A stretch of DNA of 64,000 nt from the NCBI GenBank assembly GCA_903868595.1, contig CAIPVV010000047.1, positions 1-64,000 on the forward strand, in the 5' to 3' direction. Every line of letters starts with the position of its first letter. Positions within the stretch are counted from its first letter, which is position 1. The DNA comes from an uncultured Pseudomonadota bacterium (GTDB taxonomy: Bacteria; Pseudomonadota; Gammaproteobacteria; Steroidobacterales; Steroidobacteraceae). The translations under genes and the position numbers were made by a program. Below the pieces are notes generated by a model. It did no database searches and was not told the origin of the DNA. It worked only from the letters and a program-made list of their open reading frames with translations. Shown piece by piece: positions 1-9,928 of this stretch.

Positions 1-1
1 C

Positions 2-241
2 ATCGAGAAGCACCTGCAGATGATCGGGCTGCTGCGTCCGGTGGGCCTGGACGTGCACCAGCAGAAGCTGGTGGACGAGAAGCGCGCGGAATTCGAGGCG
101 CGCCAGAAGCAGCAGGACGCCTTCTCCAAGTCGCATTTCCCCGAAGGGGCGCAGCTGTGCGCCAAGTGCAGCACGGCGGCTGTCGTGATGATGGACGGCT
201 GCATGACCTGCCTGAACTGCGGCGATTCCAAGTGCGGTTAA
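2..241 (+). CDS. nrdJ: Adenosylcobalamin-dependent (class II) ribonucleotide reductase, C-terminal fragment
   Basis: The reading frame is open from the left edge and ends at 241, so only the last 79 residues are present. The tail is a zinc-ribbon-like Cys module: CAKCS, then a stretch ending MTCLNCGDSKCG. This is typical of the C-terminus of vitamin B12-dependent ribonucleotide reductases, where the terminal cysteines re-reduce the active site. The enzyme makes deoxyribonucleotides from ribonucleotides using AdoCbl. A PduO-type cobalamin adenosyltransferase at 49.9 kb could supply the cofactor. The assignment rests on the tail only. Confidence 0.8.
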   Translation: MEKHLQMIGLLRPVGLDVHQQKLVDEKRAEFEARQKQQDAFSKSHFPEGAQLCAKCSTAAVVMMDGCMTCLNCGDSKCG

Positions 242-488
242 GTCGCCCGATCGCCCGCGCCTGAGCACCGCCCCGGGGTAAAATCCCGGGGGCGCCCGGG
301 CCCGGCCGGCGCAGGGCGGCACGCCACCGCCCCGACCGCCGCAGCGTCCTCCCGTCGCGCCCCTACCACTGCTCCGGCAGCACTGGTGGTGTGGCCACAT
401 GGCCGGCGCCGCCGGGCAGCGCCTAGCGCCTGACAACCCGCGTGAGCGCCTATATGCTGGCCCGAACGATCGGGGGGGAGCCGCCAAC

Positions 489-1412
489 TTGGGCAATGCC
501 CGTCACCACCAGCCGCGGATAGTCGCGCGGGCGCTTGCTGGCCTGCTGTACGCGATGGCCGGTTCAGGCGCGGCGTGGGCCACCGAAATGCGCTACGTGT
601 ACGACGCCCCGGAGTCCGCCTCCGACACGCGCTATGCGTATCAGTGGAAGATCCTCGAGACGGCGCTGGAGAAGACCAGGGACGAGTACGGCCCTTACTG
701 GCTGACGCCGTCCAAGGCGATGTCGGAACGGCGCCAGGCCTACGAGCTGGTGCACGGGACCGGCAAACTGACCGTCATGTACCTGAGCACGACACCGGAG
801 TTCGAGCGCACCCTCATCCCCGTGCGCATTCCGGTCGACCGAAACCTTGGGGGCTATGGCGTGTTTCTCATCCGCAAGCAGGATGCGGGGCGCTTTGGCG
901 CCATCAGGACGCTCAATGAACTGCGGCAGTTCAGCTACGGGCTCGGGCTGGACTGGATCGATGTCGGGATACTTCGCGCCAGTGGCTTTCGGGTCGTCAC
1001 GGGATCGACCTACGAGGGGCTGTTCGAGATGCTCGAGAACAAGCGCTTCGATGTCTTTCTGCGGGGTGCCGTCGAGGTGCTGGACGAATACGAGGCTCGC
1101 AGCAGGATGCTGCCGGACCTTGAGATCGAGCCCAGCCTCATCCTGTACTACCCACTGCCGATGTACTTCTGGTTCCATGACTCGGCCGACGGGCGGCAGC
1201 TGGCCGCGCGGGCCGAGGCCGGCATGCGCAAGATGATCGCGGACGGATCCTATGACCGCATCTTTGCCGAATACCAGGACGAGAAGATTCGCCGACTTAA
1301 TCTGCGCGGCCGCCGGATACTGCGCATCGAGAATCCCAACCTCGGCAAGGAAACGCCGTTCGCCGACCGCCGGCTCTGGTTCGATCCCCAGACCTATCGG
1401 CCCGTCCACTAG
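489..1412 (+). CDS. Periplasmic solute-binding-protein-like sensor or receptor
   Basis: A 307-residue protein of the bacterial extracellular solute-binding (PBP type 2) fold. I chose TTG at 489 because a GGGGGGAG ribosome site lies about 8 nt upstream and the product then begins with a clean signal peptide (basic start, hydrophobic core LAGLLYAMAG, predicted cut AWA|TE). An in-frame ATG at 399 would put a long non-signal extension in front. No ABC permease or ATPase is adjacent. Instead, a hybrid histidine kinase starts 21 bp downstream, so I infer that the protein presents a ligand to that kinase. The ligand is unknown. Confidence 0.65.
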   Translation: MGNARHHQPRIVARALAGLLYAMAGSGAAWATEMRYVYDAPESASDTRYAYQWKILETALEKTRDEYGPYWLTPSKAMSERRQAYELVHGTGKLTVMYLSTTPEFERTLIPVRIPVDRNLGGYGVFLIRKQDAGRFGAIRTLNELRQFSYGLGLDWIDVGILRASGFRVVTGSTYEGLFEMLENKRFDVFLRGAVEVLDEYEARSRMLPDLEIEPSLILYYPLPMYFWFHDSADGRQLAARAEAGMRKMIADGSYDRIFAEYQDEKIRRLNLRGRRILRIENPNLGKETPFADRRLWFDPQTYRPVH

Positions 1413-1433
1413 GCTCGTAGACGTAACGCCCCT

Positions 1434-3716
1434 ATGCCCTACAAGAAGATCTCGGTAGCCAATGTGGTGGACCTGCTGCTGGTCATTACCATGACCGCGG
1501 TGCTCGTGGTGTTCGCGACCCTGGAGTACAACTCCGAGAAGACGCGCCGGACCGCCCGCCTGCACAATGACATGGTCACCTGGGCCGAGCAGATGGCCGT
1601 CAGCCTGCAGCTGCCGATCTGGAACTTCGATCATGCGCAGATCGACAAGATCATCGAAAGCAGCATGCGCGACAACACCATCGCGGCGGTGGATGTGCTG
1701 CTCGCCGACCAGGCATCCTCGCGCCACGTGCACATCCGCGACGAGTCCTGGGGGATTAAATCCGCCGACCGGGCGCCCGTTACCCACGATGGCTGGGCCA
1801 CGTCCCGGGACGTCATGGCCGATGGTGAAAAGCTCGGTACCGTGACGGTCTACGTGACGCCGAAGTTCCTGCAGGCGGCGCTGACCGCGACATTTTATCG
1901 CACCCTGCTGGCCATCGCGCTGCTGGACGTGGTGTTCACCGCGTGCCTGTACCTGCTGCTGCAGGCGCTGGTGATCCGGCCGCTGAAGAAGCTGGAGAAC
2001 CATGCGCTCGCCCTGAGCGGCGGGGCCGGCGAGATCGAGGCACTGGAACAGTTGCGGTTTCGCGGCGAGATCGAGAGCCTGCGTCGCTCGGTGGCCACGA
2101 TGGTGCGGCAGCTGCGCAGCCGCTACGCGGAGCTCGCACTCAGCGAACAGCGGTTCCGCTTACTGGTGGACGGCGTGCGCGACTACCTCATCGTCATGCT
2201 CGACCGCGAGGGCCGCGTAACGACCTGGAATGCCGGAGCCCGCCGCATCACGGGCTACGAGGCCGAGCAGATCCTCGGACAGCCGGCCGAGCGCTTCCTG
2301 CTGGCAGGGGAGCTGCCCGGAGGGCTGACCGAGCATCTGGCGCTGGCGCTTCGCACCGGTCGGGCCGACTGGACGGGATGGCAGGTGCGGAGCGACGGCA
2401 CCCGGTACTGGGGCGACGCGGTACTGACGGCGTTGCAGGACACCGGGGATCTGGCCGGCTTTGCGGTGATCGCGCGCGATCTCACCGCCCAGCAGCAGGC
2501 CCAGGAGCTGCGCGACCGGCTGGAGTCGCAGCTACGCCAGGCGCAGAAGACCCAGGCCCTCGGGACGCTCTCCGGCGGTATCGCGCATGATTTCAACAAC
2601 ATCCTGGCGGCGATCCGCGGTTTTGCCACGCTGGAGCTGGAGGCCGAAGACCTGCCCGAACTGCTACAGGAGTCCCTGCGGCAGATCCAGCGCGCCGCGG
2701 AACGCGGTGCCGCGCTGGTGCGGCGCCTGCTGACCTTCGCGCGGCCCGAGGAGCCGAAATTGGCCGCGGTAAGCCTCGCAGCCGTGGTGGGGGAGGTCGC
2801 GGCACTGCTGCGCGCCACGCTGCCGGCGATGATCAGCATCGAGACTCGTATCGACGAGGCGGCCACCTACGCCCTGGTGGACGGCAACCAGATCCACCAG
2901 GTGCTCATGAACCTGGGCACCAATGCGGCCCATGCCATCGGGGGCCAGCCGGGACAGGTTCGCTTCGCGCTGCAACGGGCCATCGTGCACGAGTCGGACG
3001 GTGCGCCGACCCACGGCCTCGCGCCGGGCACCTATGTCTGTATGACGGTCAGTGACACCGGCAGCGGCATGGACCCCCAGACGGTGGAGCGAATCTTTGA
3101 TCCCTTCTTTACCACCAAGTCGAGGGAAGGCGGCACCGGCCTCGGGCTGTCGGTCGTCCAGGGCATTGTCAGGAGCCACGGCGGTGCGGTAACGGTCCAC
3201 AGCGAGCCTGGTGTGGGCACGAGCTTTCGCATCCTGCTGCCGGCGGCCGGCCGGGACTTGGCCCCGACCGCGGCCGGCGCCGGCGCCCCGCCGGGCCCAG
3301 CGGCAGCCGCGGGAACGGGTCATGTGCTGTTCGTGGACGACGAGGCGCCGCTCGTCGCGCTGGTGTCCCGGGCGCTGGAGCAGCAAGGCTACCGGGTGAC
3401 GGCAATTACCAATCCAGTCCAGGCGCTGGCGGCCCTGCGCGCCGCAGCCGATGGGTTTGACGTGCTGGTGACGGACCTGGCCATGCCGGGCATGTCCGGT
3501 CTTGACCTAGCACGGGCGGCACGCGAGCTGCGGAGTGACCTGCCCGTCGTGGTGTCCTCCGGCTACCTGCGGCAGGAGGACCTCGACGCCGGTCGCGCCC
3601 AGGGGGTGGTGCACTTCATCCTGAAGACCGACCTGCTGCAGCAGATCGGGCCAATCCTGGGCAGCGTGCTGGCTAGCACCCCGCGCGGCCAGCAACGGCC
3701 AGCAGACGGGCCCTGA
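1434..3716 (+). CDS. Membrane hybrid sensor histidine kinase (HAMP-PAS-HisKA-HATPase-REC)
   Basis: A 760-residue protein. A membrane segment at about 10-30 and a second at about 157-180 enclose a ~125-residue periplasmic domain. A HAMP-like linker (about 180-235) and a PAS domain (about 240-350) follow. The kinase core has the phospho-acceptor His385 in GIAHDFNN, the N-box around MNLGTNAAHA, DTGSGM and GTGLGLS. A C-terminal receiver (about 633-750) has Asp681 in VTDLAMPG. Kinases with the HDFNN box are typically of the NtrB-like/PAS hybrid group. No DNA-binding response regulator or Hpt protein is adjacent, so the output is unknown. It lies 21 bp after the solute-binding protein, probably in one operon. 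Confidence 0.88.
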   Translation: MPYKKISVANVVDLLLVITMTAVLVVFATLEYNSEKTRRTARLHNDMVTWAEQMAVSLQLPIWNFDHAQIDKIIESSMRDNTIAAVDVLLADQASSRHVHIRDESWGIKSADRAPVTHDGWATSRDVMADGEKLGTVTVYVTPKFLQAALTATFYRTLLAIALLDVVFTACLYLLLQALVIRPLKKLENHALALSGGAGEIEALEQLRFRGEIESLRRSVATMVRQLRSRYAELALSEQRFRLLVDGVRDYLIVMLDREGRVTTWNAGARRITGYEAEQILGQPAERFLLAGELPGGLTEHLALALRTGRADWTGWQVRSDGTRYWGDAVLTALQDTGDLAGFAVIARDLTAQQQAQELRDRLESQLRQAQKTQALGTLSGGIAHDFNNILAAIRGFATLELEAEDLPELLQESLRQIQRAAERGAALVRRLLTFARPEEPKLAAVSLAAVVGEVAALLRATLPAMISIETRIDEAATYALVDGNQIHQVLMNLGTNAAHAIGGQPGQVRFALQRAIVHESDGAPTHGLAPGTYVCMTVSDTGSGMDPQTVERIFDPFFTTKSREGGTGLGLSVVQGIVRSHGGAVTVHSEPGVGTSFRILLPAAGRDLAPTAAGAGAPPGPAAAAGTGHVLFVDDEAPLVALVSRALEQQGYRVTAITNPVQALAALRAAADGFDVLVTDLAMPGMSGLDLARAARELRSDLPVVVSSGYLRQEDLDAGRAQGVVHFILKTDLLQQIGPILGSVLASTPRGQQRPADGP

Positions 3717-4452
3717 CCCCCACGTCGCGACGACCCGACGGCCCCTTGGAACGCGCTCTGGCAGCCCGCTGGGGCGACCGCCGTCCAGGGCAACGAACCG
3801 CCCGGAAGGGCCTATTGGAGCCAGCGGCCGAGAAAAGGGATCCATTAGCCCTTCGTGGGGCCCGTGGAGGAGATTCGACGTTGCGCGGCCTGGAGGGCAA
3901 GACGCGCCGGAGTTCACGCAGCGCGAAGGACGCCTGGCGGTCCTGCTGGCGCGCCGCGCTGCCGCGATTAATGTAAGAGGTGCTGGGGACTGCACCGGGT
4001 GCAATCCGCTGGCGCCGCACCGGTAGTCCGCGCCCCGGAGGGCCTTGCCGCCCCCGCCGATGCGGTCGGCCGGCACCGAGCGCAGGGCCGTTCGCCCGCG
4101 CGGTCCGGACGGGTCGCGGCGCGCCAGGCCGGACCGATACCCGCCGCACGCCGTGCACAACCATCGCCTGCCCACACTACGTCGGCCTTTCTGGGCCAGA
4201 CGGCTGCCTCCCCCGGCCGGGTCACCGGGACATCCCGATCCCCGGTCGACTCGCGTGCCGCGCCGGGACACTGCCCGTCGATGCGCTCACGCAACATCAC
4301 TGTCCGGGACGTCAACTTCTTCAACGACCAATACAATCCGAATACAGCTCGTATCGTATTTGACCTATTAACTGTAATTCTGCAATGATCCCGCCCGGCG
4401 CGGCTCGGCCGACGCCAGTATCAAGAAAACAACAGCTCGGGGGGAGCCATCC
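3717..4452. other. 736-bp region with no recognisable gene; AT-rich promoter zone at its right end
   Basis: Open frames exist on both strands, but none gives a recognisable protein, a good ribosome site or family-like composition. The last ~130 bp (about 4310-4390) are conspicuously AT-rich compared with their surroundings. They contain a TTGACC hexamer at 4360-4365 and a small dyad, ATAC-AGCTC-GTAT, at 4342-4354. This end is the likely promoter and regulatory zone of the TonB receptor gene at 4453. The left part shows nothing I can name. Confidence 0.5.
4342..4354. promoter_or_regulatory. Candidate operator dyad upstream of the TonB receptor gene
   Basis: ATAC (4342-4345), a 5-nt spacer and GTAT (4351-4354) form a dyad. 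A further ATAC lies at 4331-4334 and another GTAT at 4356-4359, giving alternating ATAC/GTAT half-sites just before a TTGACC hexamer. This could bind a dimeric regulator. It is short and seen by eye only. Confidence 0.25.
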
Positions 4453-7400
4453 ATGAAGACCGTCATAACGACGGCGGCCAGGTCCGGTCGTCCGTCAATT
4501 TTCCTACGCCAGGGAGCGATCGCAATTGCGGTTGCGGCCGCCTGCGCGTCACCGGCTTTCGCCGACCCGGACGCCAGTCGCGCCCCGGCCGCGGATGACT
4601 CTGTGGCCGAGGTCGTCGTAACGGGTTCGCGCATCCTGCGCCGCGACTACGAAGCCAACAGCCCGATTACGTCTGTCGACGAAACGTTCCTGAAGAATTC
4701 AAGCACCGCGGGCATCGAGACCAATCTGGCGAAACTGCCGCAGTTCCACGCGGTGCAGACGCCCGCGCAGGGCGGTGATATTCAGGCGACCGCGACCAAC
4801 ACACCGGGCGCCGCAACGATCTCGTTGCGCGGCCTTGGATCCAATCGTGACCTGATCCTGCTGGACGGCCGCCGGGCGACCCCGGGCAACGCCTCGCAGG
4901 TGGTTGACATCAACACCATCCCGTCGCTCGCCATCGAGCGCGTGGAGACGATCACCGGCGGCGCTTCGGCGACCTACGGTGCGGACGCCGTCGGCGGCGT
5001 CGTGAACTTCATCATGCGCAAGAAGTTCGAAGGCGCGCAGGTCGACGCACAGTACGGTGGCACGGAGCATGGCGGCGGCGGCGAGTACCAGGTCGGCGGC
5101 ATTCTGGGCTCCAACCTGGCGGACGGGCGCGGCAACGTGATGCTGGCCTTCTCGCTGAACCATCGCGACTTGGCGCTGCACACCGACCGTCCTTGGTTCG
5201 CGGCGCTGGACAAGAACCCGAACGTGGGCCTGTCCGAGAACGACATCGACTACTTCCCGGTCTTCTCGGGGTATGACCCACAGGGGAACAACCCGAGCCA
5301 GGCCGCGATCAATTCGGTGTTCCCGAAGGCCGCCCCGGGCTCCGTGCCCACCTCGACCTACCGCTACTACTTCAACCCGAACGGCACGCCGTTCACGGGC
5401 TTCTTCCAGAGCTTTACGCCGGGCGGCACCGGCACGACCGCCTTCACCGGAGACACCACCGGCCTGAAGTGGACCAAGACCGTCGATGGGCAGCTCAAGC
5501 AGAACTTCCTTGATGCCACTGCCGTGCTGCCGCTCAAGCGCGACAACTTCCTGACGCGCGGCAACTACGATTTCAACGACTACGTGAGCTTCTTCGGCCA
5601 GGCGATGTTCAGCAAGGTCGAGACGCAGACCTCCCAGGCACCGGCACCGTCGGTGAATGGCTGGTCGGCGGTGGTCCCGGTGGACGGACGTGCACTGCCC
5701 GCGGCGTTGGCTACACTTCTGGCCAGTCGCGTGGTGGATCCGGCGAACCCGACGACCACGGGTCCGAATGCGCCGTGGAAGCTCGTGTTCGACCTGGCCG
5801 GCGTTCTGGGTAACCGCGTGGCGACGGTGGACGTCTTCACGTACAACATGCAGGGCGGCCTGCAGGGCAAGATCCCCAACAGCACCTGGACCTGGGAGGC
5901 TTATGCCTCGACGGGTGAGTCGGAGACCAATTCCCTGACCACTGGCAACGCCTCCCTGGAGCGCCTGCGCGCCGTGGTGGCCGCGCCGAACTGGGGCGCG
6001 GGCTTCTCCCAGCAGGGCAATCCCTCGGCTGGCGGTTTCGGCGCCAACAGCGCGACCTGCACGAGCGGGCTGGACCCGTTCAACCTGTCGCTCGTCGTCA
6101 GTGCCGACTGCAAGAACGCCATCGGTACGGATCTGAAGACGCGCGCGTCGCTGCAGCAGGACATTGGGGAAGTCAACGCCCAGGGCGTGCTCTTCAACCT
6201 GCCGGCGGGCGAGGTGCGTGCGGCGGTCGGCGCCACGCATCGCGAGGACAGGTACACCTTCCTGAATGACACGCTGACCACCCAGGGCCGCTCGTTCCTG
6301 GACCAGTCGGTTGGCATTTACCCCAGTGGCAACTCCTACGGCAAGATCTCCGTCAAGGAAATCTATGGCGAGGCGCTGGTCCCGGTGCTTGCGGGTCTGC
6401 CGTTCGTCAAGAAGCTCGAGCTGGAGCTGGGTGTTCGCAAGTCTGACTACAACACCACCGGTGGCAGCACGACCTGGAAGGCGATGGGCAACTGGGAGAC
6501 GAACGACTATCTGCGAATTCGCGGCGGGTTCAACCGCGCCGAGCGCTCGCCGAACATCGCCGAGCTCTACCTTGCTCCGCAGCAGACCTTCACGTTCAAT
6601 TCGACCGGCGATCTGTGCTCGCTGACGAATCCGTCGCCGTTGTCCGCCAATCCGGCCAACGGCGCCAATGGGGTCAAGGCTCTGGCCATCTGCAAGGCGC
6701 TGATGGAGGCGTCAGCTCCCGGTACGGCCGCTGCGTTCTACAACAATGCAACCAACCAGGTCGCCGGGCCCACCTACGCGTTCCCCACGCTGCAGGGCAA
6801 CCCGAGCGCCAAGCCGGAAAAGGCCAACACCTTCACCCTGGGTGCGGTGATCAGCTCGCCGTTCGAGAGTGAAATGCTGCAGACGATGCGGCTGTCGGTT
6901 GACTACTACAGCATCAAGGTCGATCAGGCCCTGGGCGCGCAGACGGTGGATCTGGCGCAGCGCCAGTGCTTTGATGTGGCGTTCAACCCGACGTTGAGCG
7001 CGACTTCGCCGTACTGCGTGGGTATCAACCGTGTCGCGCACGACGGCGCGCTCGGCAACATCATCACGACCTTCCTGAACCAGGGTCGGTTTGAGACGAG
7101 CGGCATCGACACCCAGTTCGACTGGTCGTTCCGTGCCGGTCCGGGCAAGTTCAGCCTGAACTCGGTCTTCACGTACCTGATTGACGAGAAATCGGCGCAG
7201 CTGCCCACCGACAAGCTCGTCGAGTACGCCGGTACGCTGGGCCCGAACGAGAACGGCCTGGACCCGGGCGCGTTCCGCTGGAAGATGTTCAACACCTTCG
7301 GCTATCAGCTGGGTGACTGGACGGCGTCGCTGCAGTGGCAGCACCTGCCGGCGATCGCGTCAGCGACCGCGGCAACGCAGCCGAACACGACCATTGGTGG

Positions 7401-7620
7401 CGCCGGGGCCTATGACCTGTTCGGACTGAACGGCACCTGGGCCGTCAGGAAGGACGTGTCGGTCCGCTTCGGCGTCGACAACGTGCTGGACAAGGCGCCG
7501 CCGCTGGTGGAATCCGACACCAAGGCCGCGCCGGGCACTCTGGCCGGTGGGTACATCAACGACCGCCTGTACGACGTCAATGGCCGTCGCTACTACGTCG
7601 GTGTGACTGCCAAGTTCTGA
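4453..7620 (+). CDS. TonB-dependent outer-membrane receptor
   Basis: A 1055-residue protein with a signal peptide (hydrophobic core AIAIAVAAACAS, predicted cut AFA|DP). A plug domain follows (about 50-200), starting near EVVVTGSRILRR and containing ISLRGLGSNRDLILLDGRR and IERVETITGGASATYGADAVGGVVN. The remainder is a long beta-barrel ending in an aromatic, YYVGVTAKF, as expected for an outer-membrane barrel. Such receptors import large or scarce ligands (siderophores, glycans, B12) using TonB energy. The plug resembles the large Xanthomonas/Caulobacter-type receptors of unassigned substrate. It stands alone between an AT-rich upstream region and a strong terminator. A TonB-like protein is encoded at 28.2 kb but is probably devoted to pili. 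Confidence 0.93.
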   Translation: MKTVITTAARSGRPSIFLRQGAIAIAVAAACASPAFADPDASRAPAADDSVAEVVVTGSRILRRDYEANSPITSVDETFLKNSSTAGIETNLAKLPQFHAVQTPAQGGDIQATATNTPGAATISLRGLGSNRDLILLDGRRATPGNASQVVDINTIPSLAIERVETITGGASATYGADAVGGVVNFIMRKKFEGAQVDAQYGGTEHGGGGEYQVGGILGSNLADGRGNVMLAFSLNHRDLALHTDRPWFAALDKNPNVGLSENDIDYFPVFSGYDPQGNNPSQAAINSVFPKAAPGSVPTSTYRYYFNPNGTPFTGFFQSFTPGGTGTTAFTGDTTGLKWTKTVDGQLKQNFLDATAVLPLKRDNFLTRGNYDFNDYVSFFGQAMFSKVETQTSQAPAPSVNGWSAVVPVDGRALPAALATLLASRVVDPANPTTTGPNAPWKLVFDLAGVLGNRVATVDVFTYNMQGGLQGKIPNSTWTWEAYASTGESETNSLTTGNASLERLRAVVAAPNWGAGFSQQGNPSAGGFGANSATCTSGLDPFNLSLVVSADCKNAIGTDLKTRASLQQDIGEVNAQGVLFNLPAGEVRAAVGATHREDRYTFLNDTLTTQGRSFLDQSVGIYPSGNSYGKISVKEIYGEALVPVLAGLPFVKKLELELGVRKSDYNTTGGSTTWKAMGNWETNDYLRIRGGFNRAERSPNIAELYLAPQQTFTFNSTGDLCSLTNPSPLSANPANGANGVKALAICKALMEASAPGTAAAFYNNATNQVAGPTYAFPTLQGNPSAKPEKANTFTLGAVISSPFESEMLQTMRLSVDYYSIKVDQALGAQTVDLAQRQCFDVAFNPTLSATSPYCVGINRVAHDGALGNIITTFLNQGRFETSGIDTQFDWSFRAGPGKFSLNSVFTYLIDEKSAQLPTDKLVEYAGTLGPNENGLDPGAFRWKMFNTFGYQLGDWTASLQWQHLPAIASATAATQPNTTIGGAGAYDLFGLNGTWAVRKDVSVRFGVDNVLDKAPPLVESDTKAAPGTLAGGYINDRLYDVNGRRYYVGVTAKF

Positions 7621-7676
7621 TCGGCTGTCCCCTCGCGCCGCGTGGCGCGGGGGGATACCAATTAGTTCGCGTGCGA

Positions 7677-7701
7677 GGCCGGGTTCGACCCGGCCTTTTT
7701 T
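7677..7701 (+). terminator. Rho-independent terminator of the TonB receptor gene
   Basis: A perfect 8-bp stem GGCCGGGT / ACCCGGCC (7677-7684 with 7688-7695) has a TCG loop and is followed by six T residues. The stop codon of the opposite-strand kinase gene lies inside the T-run, so the two genes converge here. Confidence 0.9.
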
Positions 7702-9590
7702 ATTGGTTGACCGCTTGGCGCGGGCCGCCCGCGCCGCGTGCCGTGGGCAGCGAGAAGTAGAAGGTCGCCCCTTCGCCGGCCGTGGATTCGGCCCAGACCC
7801 GGCCGCCGTGGCGATGCACGACGCGCTGCACGATGGCAAGCCCGACGCCGTTGCCCTCGAACTCATCGGCGCCGTGCAGACGCTCGAACACCCGGAACAG
7901 CTTGTGCGAGTGGCGCATCTCAAAGCCGGCGCCGTTGTCCTGCACAAACCAGTGGGTCTGCCCGTCGAGCAGGCAAGAGCCGACCGTGATACGCGCCTGC
8001 TGACTGCCGCGCGTGTACTTGATGGGCGTTGGAGAGGTAGTTCGTCCAGACCTGCCGGAGGAGGCTGGCATCGCCCTGGCAGGGGGCCAGCGGCTCGATG
8101 TGAAAATCGATCGAGCGGCCCTCCCATTCGGAGCGCAACGCCTCCAGCGCCTCCCTGACCAGCCGGTCGTTGTCGACCGGGCCGCGCGTAAGTGTGACGT
8201 GGCTCAGGCGGGCAAACGCCAGCAGGCCGTCGATCAGCTCGCCCATGCTGCGCCCGGCGGTGCGGATCCGCTCCAGGTGCTGGTTCGCTTCCGTGGGAAG
8301 GTAGGAGGCGAAGTCCTCGATCAGTATCGAGGAGAAGCCGTGCACGGTCCGCAATGGCGTGCGCAGGTCATGGGAGACCGAGTAGCTGAAGGCCTCCAGC
8401 TCCCGATTCAAGGCCTCCAGCTCCTGCGTGCGGGCCGCGACGCGCTGTTCAAGCTCCGCATTGAGCTCCCGCACCGCCTGCTCGGCCCGGCGCCGGTCGG
8501 TCACGTCATACAGTATGGAGCGTGACATCGCGTAGGCACCGTCCTCGTCGCGGACCACGTTGGCGGTGATGCTTACGCGCCGGGTTTCCCCTGTGCGCGA
8601 GACCAGGTCCACCTCCAGCCCCTCCAGGTGCCCGCTGGCACGCAGCCGCGGGTGATGGATCAGGAACGCCGCCTGGCCTTCCTCGGTCAGGAACTCGGTG
8701 ATGGAGGCCTTGCCGATCAGCTGCTCCCGCGTCGCACCCAGCCATTCCAGCTCTCGCTTGTTGATATTGAGGAACACACCCTCCGGGGACAGGGAGTGGT
8801 AGCCGCAGGGCGCGTTGTCGTAGAGGTCGGACATGTCGTGGGCGAGCTTGGAGAGCTCCCGCTCCAGCTCCTTCTGGCGGGTGATGTCCCGGCCTACGCT
8901 CTGGATCTCCAGCAGCCGCCCGTCGACCGCAAAGCTGCCACGGATCACGAACTGACCCCAGCGCTGCTGCCCGTCGGCCGTGCGCACGCGATTCTCCAGT
9001 ACCACGACCGGGTTGCCCGGTCCCAGGATCGCCAGCTCGTCCCGGATGTAGGGCAGTTCCTCCGGGCACACCAGGGCGTCAAAGTTGGTACCCACCAGGC
9101 TGGACTGGTCGGGGGCGAAGGAGCGCCGAAACGCCTGGTTTACGTAGATCAACTTGCCATCGGCTCCAGCGCGGGCGATCCAGTCGGTCTGCTCCTGCAG
9201 GATCCGCTCGTAGAGCTGCCCGATGGTGGCTGCCTCGAGCCGATAACGGTGCAGCTTGCCCACGATCCAGCCGACCAGCAGCGTCGAGGCCGCATACATG
9301 AACAGGGCCAGGCCGCTGGCGAACGCGGTCGCACCGGAGGTGTCGTGGGGCCAGAAGAGCGTAAAGCCCAGCGCGCAGCCCAGCGTCGCCGCCGTGATGC
9401 CCGGGCCCGTTCCCAGCGCATAGAAGGCCACGGTGGAGGCCAGGAAGAAGGTGATGAACGGAAAGCCGGCTGTGCCAGGCAGCATCATTACGCGCAGCAG
9501 CAACCCGAGCAGCACCAAGCCCACGGCCAGCCCGTATCGCAGGGAGGCCCCCAGGTGGTCGGAGGGCGCGGTGGGGAACGGCTTGGTCAA
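7700..9590 (-). pseudogene. PAS-domain sensor histidine kinase, interrupted by a 1-base frameshift
   Basis: The N-terminal part reads from a TTG at 9590 (ribosome site GAAGGA about 6 nt before it). It has four or so membrane helices resembling a KdpD-type (DUF4118) region, two PAS domains, a coiled coil and a HisKA domain with His407 in SVSHDLRTP. At WTNYLSNA the frame is lost and reads nonsense. One frame over, the HATPase domain continues exactly: [32 protein letters not shown], then stop at 7700. The break sits at a GGG run (8024-8026) and removing one base restores the domain. The restored protein resembles bacteriophytochrome-type light/redox kinases in its C-terminal half. It may be a sequencing error or a true lesion. 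An in-frame start at 9941 was rejected because it adds a low-complexity, signal-less extension. Confidence 0.82.
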
Positions 9591-9928
9591 CTCTTTTCCT
9601 TCGTCCGTAATGGTACCTGCGGCGATCGCCGGTGCGTTGCCTCCCGGTCGGTCGCTGCTGCCTTGCCAGGCCGAAGGTCGCAGGCCGATCCGGTCCGGCA
9701 CGGCAGTTCGCGACGCTTCGCTATCCGTGACGACTGCGCCAGCAACTACCGCTACAGGATGCACCGGATCTTGGGGGTGCCGCGGCGCGATCTGCAAGAG
9801 CCGCGCGCCAGTCCGCACGGGCGCCCTGGCGCGCCCGCGCAAGTGCCCTGCGCAGCCTGACCGGCGCTGCCGGCTGCGCGGTGTGCGCTGGGATGCGCAG
9901 ATCACCACTGCGGGGATGAAATGATGTG

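Noticed and set aside
279-284. TAAAAT hexamer between GC-rich arms after nrdJ
   Set aside because: It resembles a -10 box, but no matching -35 was found and the flanking CCCGGGG arms make it ambiguous.
365-390. Imperfect hairpin ACCAC-TGCT...AGCA-CTG-GTGGT after nrdJ
   Set aside because: It has a bulge and no following U-run, so it is not a convincing terminator and is too short to call an RNA element.
399-488. Earlier ATG start for the solute-binding protein
   Set aside because: It would place 30 polar residues before the signal peptide, whereas TTG 489 has a good ribosome site and a normal signal.
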